Below, piece after piece: positions 17,912 through 26,943 of a DNA stretch of 64,000 bases (positions are counted from its first letter, which is position 1; every line of letters starts with the position of its first letter). The position numbers and the translations under genes are program-made. Source of the DNA: Mesorhizobium silamurunense (lineage in GTDB: Bacteria; Pseudomonadota; Alphaproteobacteria; Rhizobiales; Rhizobiaceae); contig NZ_JHQR01000348.1 of the NCBI RefSeq assembly GCF_014843825.1, forward strand, positions 1-64,000, written 5' to 3'. The notes below the pieces were generated by a model. That model was not told the origin of the DNA, ran no database searches, and worked only from the letters and a program-made list of their open reading frames with translations.

Positions 17912-19906
17912 CTAAAGGCCGAACGGATAGGTATCGGGAACGCCCGCCACTGCATGCTCCGGTCCAAGCGGCGTTACCGCTTCTGTTTCGTCGAACCAGA
18001 CGAAGGCATCGAACTGCTGTGCAAGCGACACATCCGCATAATGGCTGCGCAATTCGGTTTCCGACCGATAGATCACGCCAATAAAGCGCTCCAGCCGGCG
18101 CTCGAGAAGCCGGCTCCGCAAGGGTTCATCGCGCCTCAGGTCGAGCAGGAAGCGCGCGACGCCGCAATCGTGGCAGAGCCGCTCGTAGCTGTCGCCATGC
18201 GAAGGCCGCACTGCTTTCACTTCCATTTCGCCGTCCCAGTCCGAGGCTGCGGCAACGGTCCCGGAATGGGTGCCAAAGCCGATCAGGGCCACCTCGTTGC
18301 CGAATTGTTGCCGGCAGAGCTGGCCGATGTTCACCTCGTCCCGGACGATCCCCATTTCGGTGTAGCGGGCATCGCCGATGTGGGAATTGTGTGCCCATAC
18401 CACCGCCCTGGCATCCGGGCCACGCGCCGCCAGCAGATGCTCCAGCGTCTCGAACATATGCGTATCGCGCAGATTCCACGATTGCGGGCCGCCATAGTAC
18501 ATGATGCGATAGTAACGCTCGGCCGAAGCGATGAGCCGGGCGTTTTGCGTAGCGTCGAACAGATCGGCGCCATCGCGCTCGGCGTGTTCGAGCTGCCTTG
18601 CCAGCAGGTCGCGGCACTGTTGCAGCACGGCCTCTTCGCATTTCTGATAGCCTTCGGTCAGCGCGGCGCGGCCATAAGTGGAAGGTTCACTCTGCCACGG
18701 CGTCAGGCAGCCATAGCGTTCACGGGCGACGCCTGCCGCTTGCGGATCGACGCGATCGAGGTATTTCAGGACCGCTGCGATGGATCCGCTCATGTTGTAG
18801 ATATCGAGGCCATAGAAGCCTGCCTGACGGGACGATAGCCTGACGCGGCCGTTGTATTCTCGCTGCCACGCGACAAAGGCCGCGACATCCGTGTTGCGCC
18901 ACATCCAGGTGGGAAATCTCTGGAATGGCGTATCTGGGCTGGCTGAAGCGGCGCGGTGGCGGACGTAACGGTCGATCGCCGCGGCATCGGGCCAGTCGGC
19001 CTCTACGGCCACAACAGTGAAGCCGTGCTTTTCGATGAGTCTGCGGGTAATCGCGGCGCGGGCCCGGTAGAACTCGGACGTACCGTGGCTGGCCTCGCCC
19101 AGCAGGACAACGCGCCGATCGGCAAACCGGTCGAACAACGCGCCGAATGCCGGATCATCGAATTCCGGGAGCGGCTCGGCCGCCGCGGCGATCATCTCCG
19201 GCAGGCTTCGGGCGCGGGCACGGCCGACAAGATGGCCGGTCGTGGCGAAGTTGCTGCCTTCAGGCCAGCCCTGCTCGCCGATCAGGGGAACAAATCTTAC
19301 GCCGCCGAAATCCTCTTCGCTGTAAGTCGCGGCTCCTGTTCGCACGACCTTCAGAAGCCGCTGCTCATCCGGCTCGTCGCCGATTGGAATGACCAGCCTG
19401 CCGCCGACGTCGAGCTGTTCCTGCAGCGCAAGCGGTGCGCCTGGTCCGCCCGCCGCGACCAGGATGGCATCGAAAGGAGCTGCTTCGGGCCAGCCCTTGG
19501 TGCCGTCGCCGGTCCGCACCTCGATATTGCCGTAACCCAGCTTTTTGAACCGTTGCCTAGCCGTTTCAGCCAAGCCGGGGTGACGCTCGATCGTATAGAC
19601 ATGGTCGACGATGCGGCTCATCACGGCGGCCGCATAGCCGGAGCCCGTACCGACCTCAAGGACATGGTCCCCCGGCTCGAGCCCGGCCATGTCGATCATG
19701 AAGGCGACAATATAAGGCTGCGATATCGTCTGGCCGTCGGCGATCGGCAATGGCCCGTCTTCATAGGCGAATTCTTCAAAGCCAGGCTCGACGAACGCTT
19801 CACGCGGAACCTCGCGCATCGCGTGCAGAATCTCCCGATCGTGGATGCCACGGCGGCTGATGTGGACGTCGACCATTCGATTGCGTTCACGAGAAAGATC
19901 GAGCAT
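17912..19906 (-). CDS. Fusion of isoaspartyl O-methyltransferase and erythromycin-esterase-like domain
   Basis: Residues 1-200 are a PCMT domain: MVDVHISRRGIHDREILHAM, the motif DGQTISQPYIVAFM, and SAM loop VLEVGTGSGYAAAVMSRI. It repairs isoaspartate in aged proteins. Residues 225-660 are an erythromycin-esterase-like domain with VVLLGEASHGTSEFYRAR, WAHNSHIGDARYTEMG and the Glu/His set of the EreA/EreB fold, whose wider family is not limited to antibiotics. I choose the ATG at 19906 because AGGAGG lies nine bases before it. The protein is likely cytosolic. A GGAAC stress promoter at 20002-20026 points to it. The fused form is known from other proteobacteria, function untested. Confidence 0.92.
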   Translation of the reverse strand: MLDLSRERNRMVDVHISRRGIHDREILHAMREVPREAFVEPGFEEFAYEDGPLPIADGQTISQPYIVAFMIDMAGLEPGDHVLEVGTGSGYAAAVMSRIVDHVYTIERHPGLAETARQRFKKLGYGNIEVRTGDGTKGWPEAAPFDAILVAAGGPGAPLALQEQLDVGGRLVIPIGDEPDEQRLLKVVRTGAATYSEEDFGGVRFVPLIGEQGWPEGSNFATTGHLVGRARARSLPEMIAAAAEPLPEFDDPAFGALFDRFADRRVVLLGEASHGTSEFYRARAAITRRLIEKHGFTVVAVEADWPDAAAIDRYVRHRAASASPDTPFQRFPTWMWRNTDVAAFVAWQREYNGRVRLSSRQAGFYGLDIYNMSGSIAAVLKYLDRVDPQAAGVARERYGCLTPWQSEPSTYGRAALTEGYQKCEEAVLQQCRDLLARQLEHAERDGADLFDATQNARLIASAERYYRIMYYGGPQSWNLRDTHMFETLEHLLAARGPDARAVVWAHNSHIGDARYTEMGIVRDEVNIGQLCRQQFGNEVALIGFGTHSGTVAAASDWDGEMEVKAVRPSHGDSYERLCHDCGVARFLLDLRRDEPLRSRLLERRLERFIGVIYRSETELRSHYADVSLAQQFDAFVWFDETEAVTPLGPEHAVAGVPDTYPFGL

Positions 19907-20214
19907 TTTTTGCCTCCTTGGGGAACGCCGAGGCACTTGACCGCTATGTTTCCCGGGCTTGCGGCGGCGTCTTGAACGCGCTTCTCACGGATTGCCTCTC
20001 CAACTCATGCGAGGCCTCATGGTTCCGCGGCGGAGCCAGCGCTTGCCGCGCACCAAATCCGTTGTCGGCTCAATCCGGGGGGCTCAGTTGGACCGGATGA
20101 TCCTAGCCGGTCGTCAATGAGCTCGTTGCCCTTCGGCAGGCTTTGCGGAAAATGGCGTAACGCAAGGCGAAGATCGCCATTTGCAGGCCGGTATCACCTG
20201 AGTATCAACGCGCC
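19907..20214. other. Intergenic region upstream of the fusion gene
   Basis: About 308 bases with no gene. It contains a strong AGGAGG ribosome-binding site and a minus-strand GGAAC-type promoter for the fusion gene. The rest, next to the CBS-protein stop at 20215, shows nothing recognisable. Confidence 0.5.
20002..20026 (-). promoter_or_regulatory. GGAAC-N16-AGTT promoter for the methyltransferase/esterase fusion
   Basis: Read on the minus strand, GGAAC (20026-20022) is followed by 16 bases and AGTT (20005-20002). Spacing and -10 bases are identical to those at 12179-12203 and 12811-12835. The start codon is about 96 bases downstream. Protein-repair genes are expected members of a general-stress regulon. 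Confidence 0.55.
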
Positions 20215-21105
20215 TTAACCCTCGCCGGCGGGACGGATCCTCAACCTCGCAATGCGGTTCTTGTCGCGCTTCATCACGACGAAACGCTTGCCGTGGAAGG
20301 TGAAGGCCTGCTTTTCCTCGGGGATCGTCTGCGTCTCGTGGATGACGAGGCCGGCGATCGTCGTCGCCTCCTCGTCCGGCAGATCCCAATCGAGCGCCCG
20401 GTTGAGGTCGCGGATCGGCACCGTGCCGTCGACGACGACCGAGCCGTCGGCCTCCTGCTTGACGCCTTGCATGTCGACATCGTGCTCGTCGGCAATCTCG
20501 CCGACGATCTCCTCGATGATGTCTTCCAGCGTCACCAGCCCTTCCATCTCACCATATTCGTCGACGACGATGGCGAAATGCGCCTTGCGGCGCAGGAAGG
20601 CGTTGAGCTGATCCTGCAAGGTGGTGGTGTCGGGCACAAACCATGGCTTCGACGCGATTTTTGTCACGTCGATCTTGGAAAAGTCGTTGCCGACCTCGTT
20701 GAGCGCCCTGAGCAGATCCTTGGCGTGCAGCACGCCGACGATGTTGTCGAGCGTGCCTTTCCAGAGTGGCATGCGGGTGTGCGGGCTCTGCAGGATCTCG
20801 CGCACCACCATTTCCGGCGGATCGTCGGCGTTGACCGAGCGCATGTTGGTGCGATGGACCATCACGTCCGAAACCTCGAGCTCCTCGAGATCGAACAGCG
20901 CGCCCAGCCGGTTGCGGTCCTCGCGCGCCTGCCCGTTGCGGCGGGTGTCGTCGCCGTTCTCGTCCGGCTCATCGTCCTCGGGCGCCGTCGGCTCGATCGG
21001 CTGCAGACTGTAGCCGAGCGCCGCGAACAGAGGGGTGCGCAAGAGAAGCGCCAGCACGATGATGGCGGCAAGGACGGCTGCGGCGATCCAGCCGGCGTCG
21101 ATCAT
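20215..21105 (-). CDS. HlyC/CorC-type CBS-pair protein lacking the DUF21 membrane domain
   Basis: Of 296 residues, only the first 22 are hydrophobic ([20 protein letters not shown]). After an acidic linker come two CBS domains ([20 protein letters not shown]... and [20 protein letters not shown]...[20 protein letters not shown]) and a CorC_HlyC domain ([34 protein letters not shown]). Full rhizobial members are about 430 residues, with a four-helix DUF21 domain after the same type of start. Here that domain is absent, as if removed in frame. The ATG overlaps the aroB stop. Ion-transport function is therefore doubtful; a regulatory role is possible. Confidence 0.85.
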   Translation of the reverse strand: MIDAGWIAAAVLAAIIVLALLLRTPLFAALGYSLQPIEPTAPEDDEPDENGDDTRRNGQAREDRNRLGALFDLEELEVSDVMVHRTNMRSVNADDPPEMVVREILQSPHTRMPLWKGTLDNIVGVLHAKDLLRALNEVGNDFSKIDVTKIASKPWFVPDTTTLQDQLNAFLRRKAHFAIVVDEYGEMEGLVTLEDIIEEIVGEIADEHDVDMQGVKQEADGSVVVDGTVPIRDLNRALDWDLPDEEATTIAGLVIHETQTIPEEKQAFTFHGKRFVVMKRDKNRIARLRIRPAGEG

Positions 21106-22223
21106 CCGGGATGGCTCGCCTTGAGGAAGGACAGCACTTCCGAGGGCGGCACGTCCTTGGCAATGAAGGCCTGGCCGACGCCGCGCGTCAGGATGAAGGT
21201 GAGCGCGCCGCGCGAGACCTTCTTGTCCTGGGTGATGAAGCCAAGCAGCGCCTCGGCATCCGGCAATTCGCCGGATATGTCGGCCATCCGCCAGGGCAGG
21301 CCGACGGCGCGAAGATGCGCTTCCACGCGCTCGGCATCGTCAGGGCTAGCCAGATTGAGGCGCGCCGAGAAGCGGTGCGCCAGCGCCATGCCGATGGCGA
21401 CGCCCTCGCCATGGACGAGACGGGCGCCGTCGTAATTCGTGGCGGCTTCGAGCGCATGGCCGAAAGTGTGGCCGAGATTGAGCAGCGCGCGGTCGCCGGT
21501 CTCGAACTCGTCGCGGGCGACCACATCGGCCTTGGCCCGGCAGGCCTCGGCGATGGCTTCGGTCCGCTCCTGGCCGCCGGCGAACACTTTTTGCCAGTTC
21601 TCCTCCAGCCAGGCGAAGAAGCCGGGCCGGTCGATCAGCCCGTATTTGGCAAGCTCGGCATAGCCGGCGCGGAACTCGCGGATCGGCAGCGTGTCGAGCA
21701 CGCCGGTGTCGGCCAACACCAGCTTGGGCTGGTTGAAGACCCCGACCAGGTTCTTGCCGCGTACGCTGTTGATGCCGGTCTTGCCGCCGACCGAAGAATC
21801 GACCTGCGCCAGCAGCGAGGTCGGCACCTGCACGAAATTCATCCCGCGCCGCACGATGCCGGCGGCGAAACCGGCAAGATCGCCGATGACGCCGCCGCCG
21901 AGTGCTATCACCACGTCGCGCCGTTCGAGCCTGGCGGCGAGCACGCCGTCGACGACCTCTTCGAGGTGGGCGAAGCTCTTGGTCTTTTCGCCGGCCGGCA
22001 ACGTGATGACGGCGGCCTGGATGCCGCCTTTTTCCAGGCCGGCCCTCAGCGTTTCGAGATGCGCTGCGGCGACATTCTCGTCGGTGACGATGGCCGCCCG
22101 TGTGCCGGGAAGGCGGCCCGCGATTTCGGTTCCGGCGCCGGAAAGCAGGCCGGGCCCGATCAGTATGTCATAAGCACGGTCGCCGAGCCCGACCTCGACC
22201 TTCACCGGTTCGGCGTGGCTCAC
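21102..22223 (-). CDS. aroB: 3-dehydroquinate synthase
   Basis: AroB converts DAHP to 3-dehydroquinate, the second step of the shikimate pathway, using NAD and a divalent metal. The 373-residue protein shows the NAD region [20 protein letters not shown], substrate motif [19 protein letters not shown] and the metal-site [17 protein letters not shown] choose the GTG at 22223, which overlaps the aroK stop as GTGA and gives the normal N-terminus [20 protein letters not shown]; the frame upstream lies within aroK. It is the second gene of aroK-aroB-CBS, a standard alphaproteobacterial order. Confidence 0.97.
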   Translation of the reverse strand: MSHAEPVKVEVGLGDRAYDILIGPGLLSGAGTEIAGRLPGTRAAIVTDENVAAAHLETLRAGLEKGGIQAAVITLPAGEKTKSFAHLEEVVDGVLAARLERRDVVIALGGGVIGDLAGFAAGIVRRGMNFVQVPTSLLAQVDSSVGGKTGINSVRGKNLVGVFNQPKLVLADTGVLDTLPIREFRAGYAELAKYGLIDRPGFFAWLEENWQKVFAGGQERTEAIAEACRAKADVVARDEFETGDRALLNLGHTFGHALEAATNYDGARLVHGEGVAIGMALAHRFSARLNLASPDDAERVEAHLRAVGLPWRMADISGELPDAEALLGFITQDKKVSRGALTFILTRGVGQAFIAKDVPPSEVLSFLKASHPG

Positions 22224-22834
22224 GGCTCTACCTCGTCGTCGCTGGTGGCGATTGCCGCGATCCCGAGATAGGCGCAAAGCGCGCACACCACCTCGCCGGC
22301 GATGACTTCCTTGCGGTCGTCGCGGGTCGAAACGGTGATGTCGGCCGTGGCATAGACCGGATAGCGCTCGCCCATCAGCTTCTCCAGCACGCCGCGCGGA
22401 TCGGGATTCTTCAACAGCGGCCGGTTCTGCTTCTTCGAAACCCGCTCCATCAGGAGATCGAGATCGGCCTTCAGCCAGACCGAGACACCATGGCCGGCGA
22501 CCGCCTCGCGCGTCTGCGCGTTCATGAAGGCACCGCCGCCGGTCGACAGCACCTGCGGACCGTTCTCGAGCAGCCGCAGGATCACCCGCTGCTCCAGCGC
22601 CCGGAACTCAGGCTCGCCATAGCGCTCGAACAGCTCCGGCACGGTCATGCGCGATACGCTCTCGATCTCCTGGTCGCTGTCGATGAAGGGCAGCGAAAGC
22701 ATCGCCGCCACCTTGCGGCCGATCGCCGTCTTGCCGGCGCCCATCAGGCCGACAAAGACGATGGAGCGGCTGCCGAGGCACTCGAGCAGCGCGACACGGC
22801 CTTCGTCCGGCGGATTTGCTGGTAGCGCGTTCAT
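22220..22834 (-). CDS. aroK: Shikimate kinase
   Basis: This enzyme phosphorylates shikimate at O3 with ATP. The 204-residue protein has Walker [20 protein letters not shown], the shikimate-binding DSDQEIE and GGGAFM motifs, and the lid region [15 protein letters not shown]. It heads the aroK-aroB-CBS unit, overlapping aroB by four bases. Upstream, about 200 bases separate it from a divergent small membrane protein and xerD, the expected arrangement in rhizobia. Confidence 0.96.
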   Translation of the reverse strand: MNALPANPPDEGRVALLECLGSRSIVFVGLMGAGKTAIGRKVAAMLSLPFIDSDQEIESVSRMTVPELFERYGEPEFRALEQRVILRLLENGPQVLSTGGGAFMNAQTREAVAGHGVSVWLKADLDLLMERVSKKQNRPLLKNPDPRGVLEKLMGERYPVYATADITVSTRDDRKEVIAGEVVCALCAYLGIAAIATSDDEVEP

Positions 22835-23041
22835 GCGGAACCCTCTTTGCGCCGTATCGACATCAAAAGCCTGTTTGCGTCAAGCAGGGCCCCGCAGGCG
22901 GGCCTGATCGTGCGGCTTTCCTTCGAGAACCTTCGCCGACAAATCCTTTGCCCAAATCCTTCGTCCTTGAATTGGCCGGATTGGCGTCCCATAAGGGCAC
23001 AGGGTTTGGAATCGCAGAACAAGAAGACGGGCGAAGATTGA

Positions 23042-23194
23042 ATGCCGACATTGTTTCGGTTTGTCGTGACGCTGGCGGTTCTTGCAGGCGTCACCTATGG
23101 CGCGATGTTCGCGCTGGCGATGTTCGTGGAGCCGAAGAAGGCGGAAATGAGCGTGCGCATTCCCGCCGAAAAGCTCAATCCGAAGAAGAACTGA
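23042..23194 (+). CDS. Small single-pass membrane protein, conserved before xerD
   Basis: This 50-codon gene begins [20 protein letters not shown], continues with a hydrophobic helix to about residue 29 and ends in a basic tail ([20 protein letters not shown]). It lies ten bases before xerD on the same strand, so the two are likely co-transcribed. Similar small proteins with FVEP and VRIP...LNP occur at this position in related rhizobia, from memory. Function unknown. Confidence 0.65.
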   Translation: MPTLFRFVVTLAVLAGVTYGAMFALAMFVEPKKAEMSVRIPAEKLNPKKN

Positions 23195-23204
23195 CCCAGG
23201 CCAG

Positions 23205-24119
23205 ATGAACAGCGCGGCCCGCATCGAAGCCTTTCTGGAGATGATGAGCGCCGAGCGGGGTGCGGCCGAGAATACGCTGTCCTCCTACCGCCGCGACCTG
23301 GAAGACGCCTCCGAAGCCATCGGCGGCGGACTGGCGGGAGCGGGAGCGGAGAATATCCGCGCCTATCTCGACGACATCGCCGCGCGCGGCTTCGCCCCGA
23401 CCTCGCAGGCGCGCAAATTGTCGGCAATCCGCCAGTTCTTCAAGTTCCTTTACGCCGAAGGCCTGCGCGGCGACGACCCGACCGGCACGCTGGACAGTCC
23501 GAGGAAGGGCCGGCCGCTGCCGAAGACCATGACCGAAGCCGAGACCGGTCGCATGCTCGACCGTGCGGCGGAGGAGGCGGGCGGCGGCGCGCCGGACGAT
23601 GATCGGCTGGCGGCGCTACGCCTGCACGCGCTGGTCGAGGTGCTCTATGCCACGGGCCTGCGCGTTTCCGAATTGGTCGGCCTGCCGGTGACGGTCGCGC
23701 TGCGCGACGACCGTTTCTTCATGGTGCGCGGCAAGGGCGACAAGGAGCGCATGGTGCCGCTGTCGGCCAAGGCGCGCGCCGCGATGCGGGCATGGCTTTC
23801 GGAGCGGGCAACCAGGCCGGCCTTTGCCGACAGCCCCTACCTATTTCCCGCCTCATCTGATAGCGGCCATCTTTCCCGGCAGGTTTTCGCGCGCGATCTC
23901 AAAGGTTTGGCGGCGCGGGCCGGCATCGCCTCGGCCAAGATCTCGCCGCATGTTCTGCGCCATGCCTTTGCCAGCCATCTCCTGCAGAACGGCGCCGATC
24001 TTAGAGCCGTGCAGCAACTGCTTGGCCATGCCGATATCTCCACCACGCAGATCTACACCCATGTGCTGGAGGAGCGGCTGGTGCGGCTGGTCAACGATCA
24101 TCATCCGCTTGCCGACTAG
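23205..24119 (+). CDS. xerD: Tyrosine recombinase XerD
   Basis: XerD resolves chromosome dimers at dif together with XerC. The 304-residue protein has the SAM-like N-terminal domain ([20 protein letters not shown]) and all catalytic residues: Arg in [14 protein letters not shown], Lys in [13 protein letters not shown], His-x-x-Arg in [15 protein letters not shown], His in [13 protein letters not shown] and Tyr in that same segment. Location between aroK and accA is typical for the chromosomal xerD of rhizobia rather than a mobile-element integrase. Confidence 0.95.
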   Translation: MNSAARIEAFLEMMSAERGAAENTLSSYRRDLEDASEAIGGGLAGAGAENIRAYLDDIAARGFAPTSQARKLSAIRQFFKFLYAEGLRGDDPTGTLDSPRKGRPLPKTMTEAETGRMLDRAAEEAGGGAPDDDRLAALRLHALVEVLYATGLRVSELVGLPVTVALRDDRFFMVRGKGDKERMVPLSAKARAAMRAWLSERATRPAFADSPYLFPASSDSGHLSRQVFARDLKGLAARAGIASAKISPHVLRHAFASHLLQNGADLRAVQQLLGHADISTTQIYTHVLEERLVRLVNDHHPLAD

Positions 24120-24218
24120 GCCTCATATCGCTATGTGAGGGCGACGTTCCACCGCCCGGAGCCAGCATTTCCATGGTTCCGCCAGCCATTGCCTTCCGAC
24201 GGATCGGTCCGCCCAAGC

Positions 24219-25169
24219 ATGTACAATTACCTCGATTTCGAAAAGCCGGTGCAGGATCTGGAGCTCAAGATCCTTGAGCTGAAGAAGCTCGCGGAGAACG
24301 GCGAGGCGGTCGATGTCGCCGACGAGATCAGCAGGCTGGAAAAGCGTTCGCGCGATGCGCTGCGCGACCTCTATAAGGCGCTCACCCCGTGGCAGAAGGT
24401 GCAGGTGGCCCGCCATCCGGACCGGCCGCACTGCCTCGACTACATCAAGGGCCTGTTCAGCGATTTCACGCCTTTGGCCGGCGACCGCAATTTCGGCGAC
24501 GACCAGGCGATCGTCGGCGGCTTCGCGCGCTTCCGCGGCGAGCCGGTGGCGGTGATCGGCCAGGAGAAGGGTTCCGACACGGCAAGCCGCATAAAGCACA
24601 ATTTCGGCTCGGTGCGGCCTGAAGGCTACCGCAAGGCGGTGCGATTGATGGAGCTTGCCGATCGCTTCAGCATCCCGCTCTTGACGCTGGTGGACACCGC
24701 CGGCGCCTATCCCGGCGTCGGCGCCGAGGAGCGCGGCCAGGCCGAGGCCATCGCGCGCTCGACCTCGGCCTGCCTGGCGCTGAAGGTGCCGTCGATCTCC
24801 GTCGTCATCGGCGAAGGCGGCTCCGGCGGCGCCATCGCGATCGCCACCGCCAACCGCGTCTACATGCTGGAGCACGCCATCTATTCGGTGATCTCGCCCG
24901 AGGGCGCGGCCTCGATCCTTTGGCGCGACACCACCCGTTCCAAGGACGCGGCGACCAACATGAAGATCACCGCCCAGGATCTTCTCGAAATGAAGATCAT
25001 CGACGCCATCGTTCCCGAGCCGATGGGCGGCGCCCAGCGTGCGCCGGAAACGGTGATTGCCGCCACCGGCGACCTGATCGCCAAGACGATGAGGGACTTT
25101 GCCGGCGCCAACGTCGACTTCCGCGAGCAGCGCCGCGAGAAATATCTGGCGATGGGCCGCAGCCTTTAA
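24219..25169 (+). CDS. accA: Acetyl-CoA carboxylase carboxyltransferase subunit alpha
   Basis: AccA with AccD transfers the carboxyl group from biotin to acetyl-CoA, making malonyl-CoA for fatty-acid synthesis. I use the ATG at 24219, giving the family start [18 protein letters not shown]; codons upstream belong to the intergenic region. The 316 residues include [20 protein letters not shown] and [20 protein letters not shown], which form the oxyanion holes of the crotonase fold. It follows xerD with about 100 bases between. Confidence 0.97.
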   Translation: MYNYLDFEKPVQDLELKILELKKLAENGEAVDVADEISRLEKRSRDALRDLYKALTPWQKVQVARHPDRPHCLDYIKGLFSDFTPLAGDRNFGDDQAIVGGFARFRGEPVAVIGQEKGSDTASRIKHNFGSVRPEGYRKAVRLMELADRFSIPLLTLVDTAGAYPGVGAEERGQAEAIARSTSACLALKVPSISVVIGEGGSGGAIAIATANRVYMLEHAIYSVISPEGAASILWRDTTRSKDAATNMKITAQDLLEMKIIDAIVPEPMGGAQRAPETVIAATGDLIAKTMRDFAGANVDFREQRREKYLAMGRSL

Positions 25170-25381
25170 TCGGGCCGCTCGCGGTAAACTGTGGCGGCAA
25201 CGAACAATTTCGCCACAAAAATGCCGCCGCATTCGGCTCAATGAAAATATCCGTGAGGGGTTGGCCGATGCTTGCGGTAAGGAATTTTCAAGGTTAACGG
25301 GCTTACGGTTCATTGGTGTTCAGCCTGCGGGCCAGGCCATGCCGAAGCCGTTGGCCCGAGAGAAAAGACGTAGCCGTATCG

Positions 25382-26677
25382 ATGTTTGCCAAGCTTGCCC
25401 GCACCGGAGTCCTGATCGCCGCGATAGGCGTCGCCGGCTGCAATGATTCGTCGATGAAGGATTTTGCGCCGGAGGCCAACAAGCCGCTGCCGGACAAGAT
25501 CCTTGCCGACATGAGGGCGAAGGGCATGGTGCGCACTTCGTCGGTGATGGCACGCATCTTCAAGGAAGAAGGCAAGCTGGAGATCTGGAAGGCCAAGACC
25601 AACGGCCGCTACGATCTCGTCGCCAGCTACGACATCTGCAAATGGTCGGGCAAGCTCGGTCCCAAATACACCGAGGGCGACCGCCAGGCGCCAGAAGGCT
25701 TCTACACGGTGCGTCCCTCGCAGATGAATCCGCGCTCGAACTACCACCTGTCCTTCAACATCGGCTTCCCCAACGCCTATGATCGCGCCAACGGCCGCAC
25801 CGGCGCCAACCTGATGGTGCACGGCGCCTGTTCGTCCTCCGGTTGCTATTCGATGACCGATGCGCAGATCGAGCAGATCTATGCCTTCGGCCGTGATGCT
25901 TTCCAGGGCGGCCAGACCGAGTTCCAGATCCAGGCCTTTCCGTTCCGCATGACCGCCGCCAACATGGCGCGCTACCGCAACGACCCGAACTACGAGTTCT
26001 GGAAGATGCTGAAGGTCGGCTACGACAATTTCGAGATTACCAAGGTGCCGCCGAAGGTTGACGTCTGCGAGAAACGTTACGTCTTCAACCAGGTCGCGCC
26101 CGAAGGCACGACCTTCAACCCGACCGGCCCCTGCCCTGAAACGACGCAGCCCGACTCGCTGAAGACGGCGTATGCCAACTATGAGAAGAGCTACGACGCG
26201 GCCTTCAACTCGGCTGTGAAGTCGAGCACCCCGGCACCCAAGCCGACCATTGCCGGTATCAAGGAAGCCAGCATCGTTTCCGATTGGTCGAAGCGCCGCG
26301 CCCGCGGCGAGCGCGTGCCGATCGACCCGCCGTCGATGAATTCCGACGGCTCGGTGACGGAGACGACGCGCATGGGCCGCATCGATTCCCCGCTTGGCCG
26401 GAAGATGGCGGCGATCGACGCGGAGAAGGAAGCCAAGCGCAAGGCCGAGGAGCAGCGGCTGGCCGCGATCGAGGCGGCCAAGGCCGCCAAGGAAGCTGCC
26501 AAGGCGCAGGCTCTGGCCGAAAAGGAAGCCGCCAAGCAGGCGGCTCAGCAGCCGGTGGTCACCGCGGGCGTCGAGGTCGCGCCGGGCCAGCCGGCGGCTG
26601 AGACCCAGGCGGCGAGCGCCGACGAAGGCACAGTCTCGAAGCTGAAGAAGAAGCTACTCGGCATGTTCGGCGGCTAG
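25382..26677 (+). CDS. Lipoprotein L,D-transpeptidase (YkuD), with Ala/Lys-rich tail
   Basis: A lipobox IGVAGC places the lipidated Cys at residue 20. The YkuD domain spans about residues 50-215 and ends in the catalytic motif LMVHGACSSSGCYSM, where the last Cys is the nucleophile for meso-DAP cross-links or attachment of outer-membrane proteins to peptidoglycan. The C-terminal third is charged and Ala/Lys/Glu-rich (KEAKRKAEEQRLAAIEAAKA), a likely helical spacer. I choose the ATG at 25382, because the frame upstream lacks a signal peptide. It is a separate unit between accA and the TusA-like gene. Confidence 0.9.
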   Translation: MFAKLARTGVLIAAIGVAGCNDSSMKDFAPEANKPLPDKILADMRAKGMVRTSSVMARIFKEEGKLEIWKAKTNGRYDLVASYDICKWSGKLGPKYTEGDRQAPEGFYTVRPSQMNPRSNYHLSFNIGFPNAYDRANGRTGANLMVHGACSSSGCYSMTDAQIEQIYAFGRDAFQGGQTEFQIQAFPFRMTAANMARYRNDPNYEFWKMLKVGYDNFEITKVPPKVDVCEKRYVFNQVAPEGTTFNPTGPCPETTQPDSLKTAYANYEKSYDAAFNSAVKSSTPAPKPTIAGIKEASIVSDWSKRRARGERVPIDPPSMNSDGSVTETTRMGRIDSPLGRKMAAIDAEKEAKRKAEEQRLAAIEAAKAAKEAAKAQALAEKEAAKQAAQQPVVTAGVEVAPGQPAAETQAASADEGTVSKLKKKLLGMFGG

Positions 26678-26688
26678 ATTTTTCGATC

Positions 26689-26928
26689 TTGGCCAGATCA
26701 ACCGCTATCTACGATTTGAAGGGGCTGAACTGCCCGTTGCCGGTGCTCAAGGCGCGCAAACGCCTGGCCGCGATGCGGCCCGGCAGCCGTCTGTGGCTGG
26801 AAACCACCGACCCGCTGGCCGTGATCGACATTCCGGCCTTCTGCGCCGATGCCGGTCACCAACTGATCGAGACGGCCACGATTGCCGGCGGCCATCGTTT
26901 CCTGGTCGAACGCGGCACGGCGGCCTGA
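26689..26928 (+). CDS. TusA/SirA-like sulfurtransferase-fold protein
   Basis: The 79-residue protein shows the family motif DLKGLNCPLPVLKARKRL, with the CPxP that includes the active Cys of TusA, a persulphide carrier in tRNA thiolation and other sulphur transfer. The start appears to be a TTG at 26689, eleven bases after the transpeptidase stop. Which sulphur pathway it serves is not shown; CobW follows convergently and gives no clue. Confidence 0.85.
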   Translation: MARSTAIYDLKGLNCPLPVLKARKRLAAMRPGSRLWLETTDPLAVIDIPAFCADAGHQLIETATIAGGHRFLVERGTAA

Positions 26929-26943
26929 ACCAGGTCTTTCGTC

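Noticed and set aside
17761-18084. Frame with a hydrophobic segment (LTIGGFAGIGGVVALAVLLY) after spoVR
   Set aside because: It would start with TTG and most of it lies opposite the conserved end of the esterase domain. A short membrane peptide ending near 17911 cannot be excluded.
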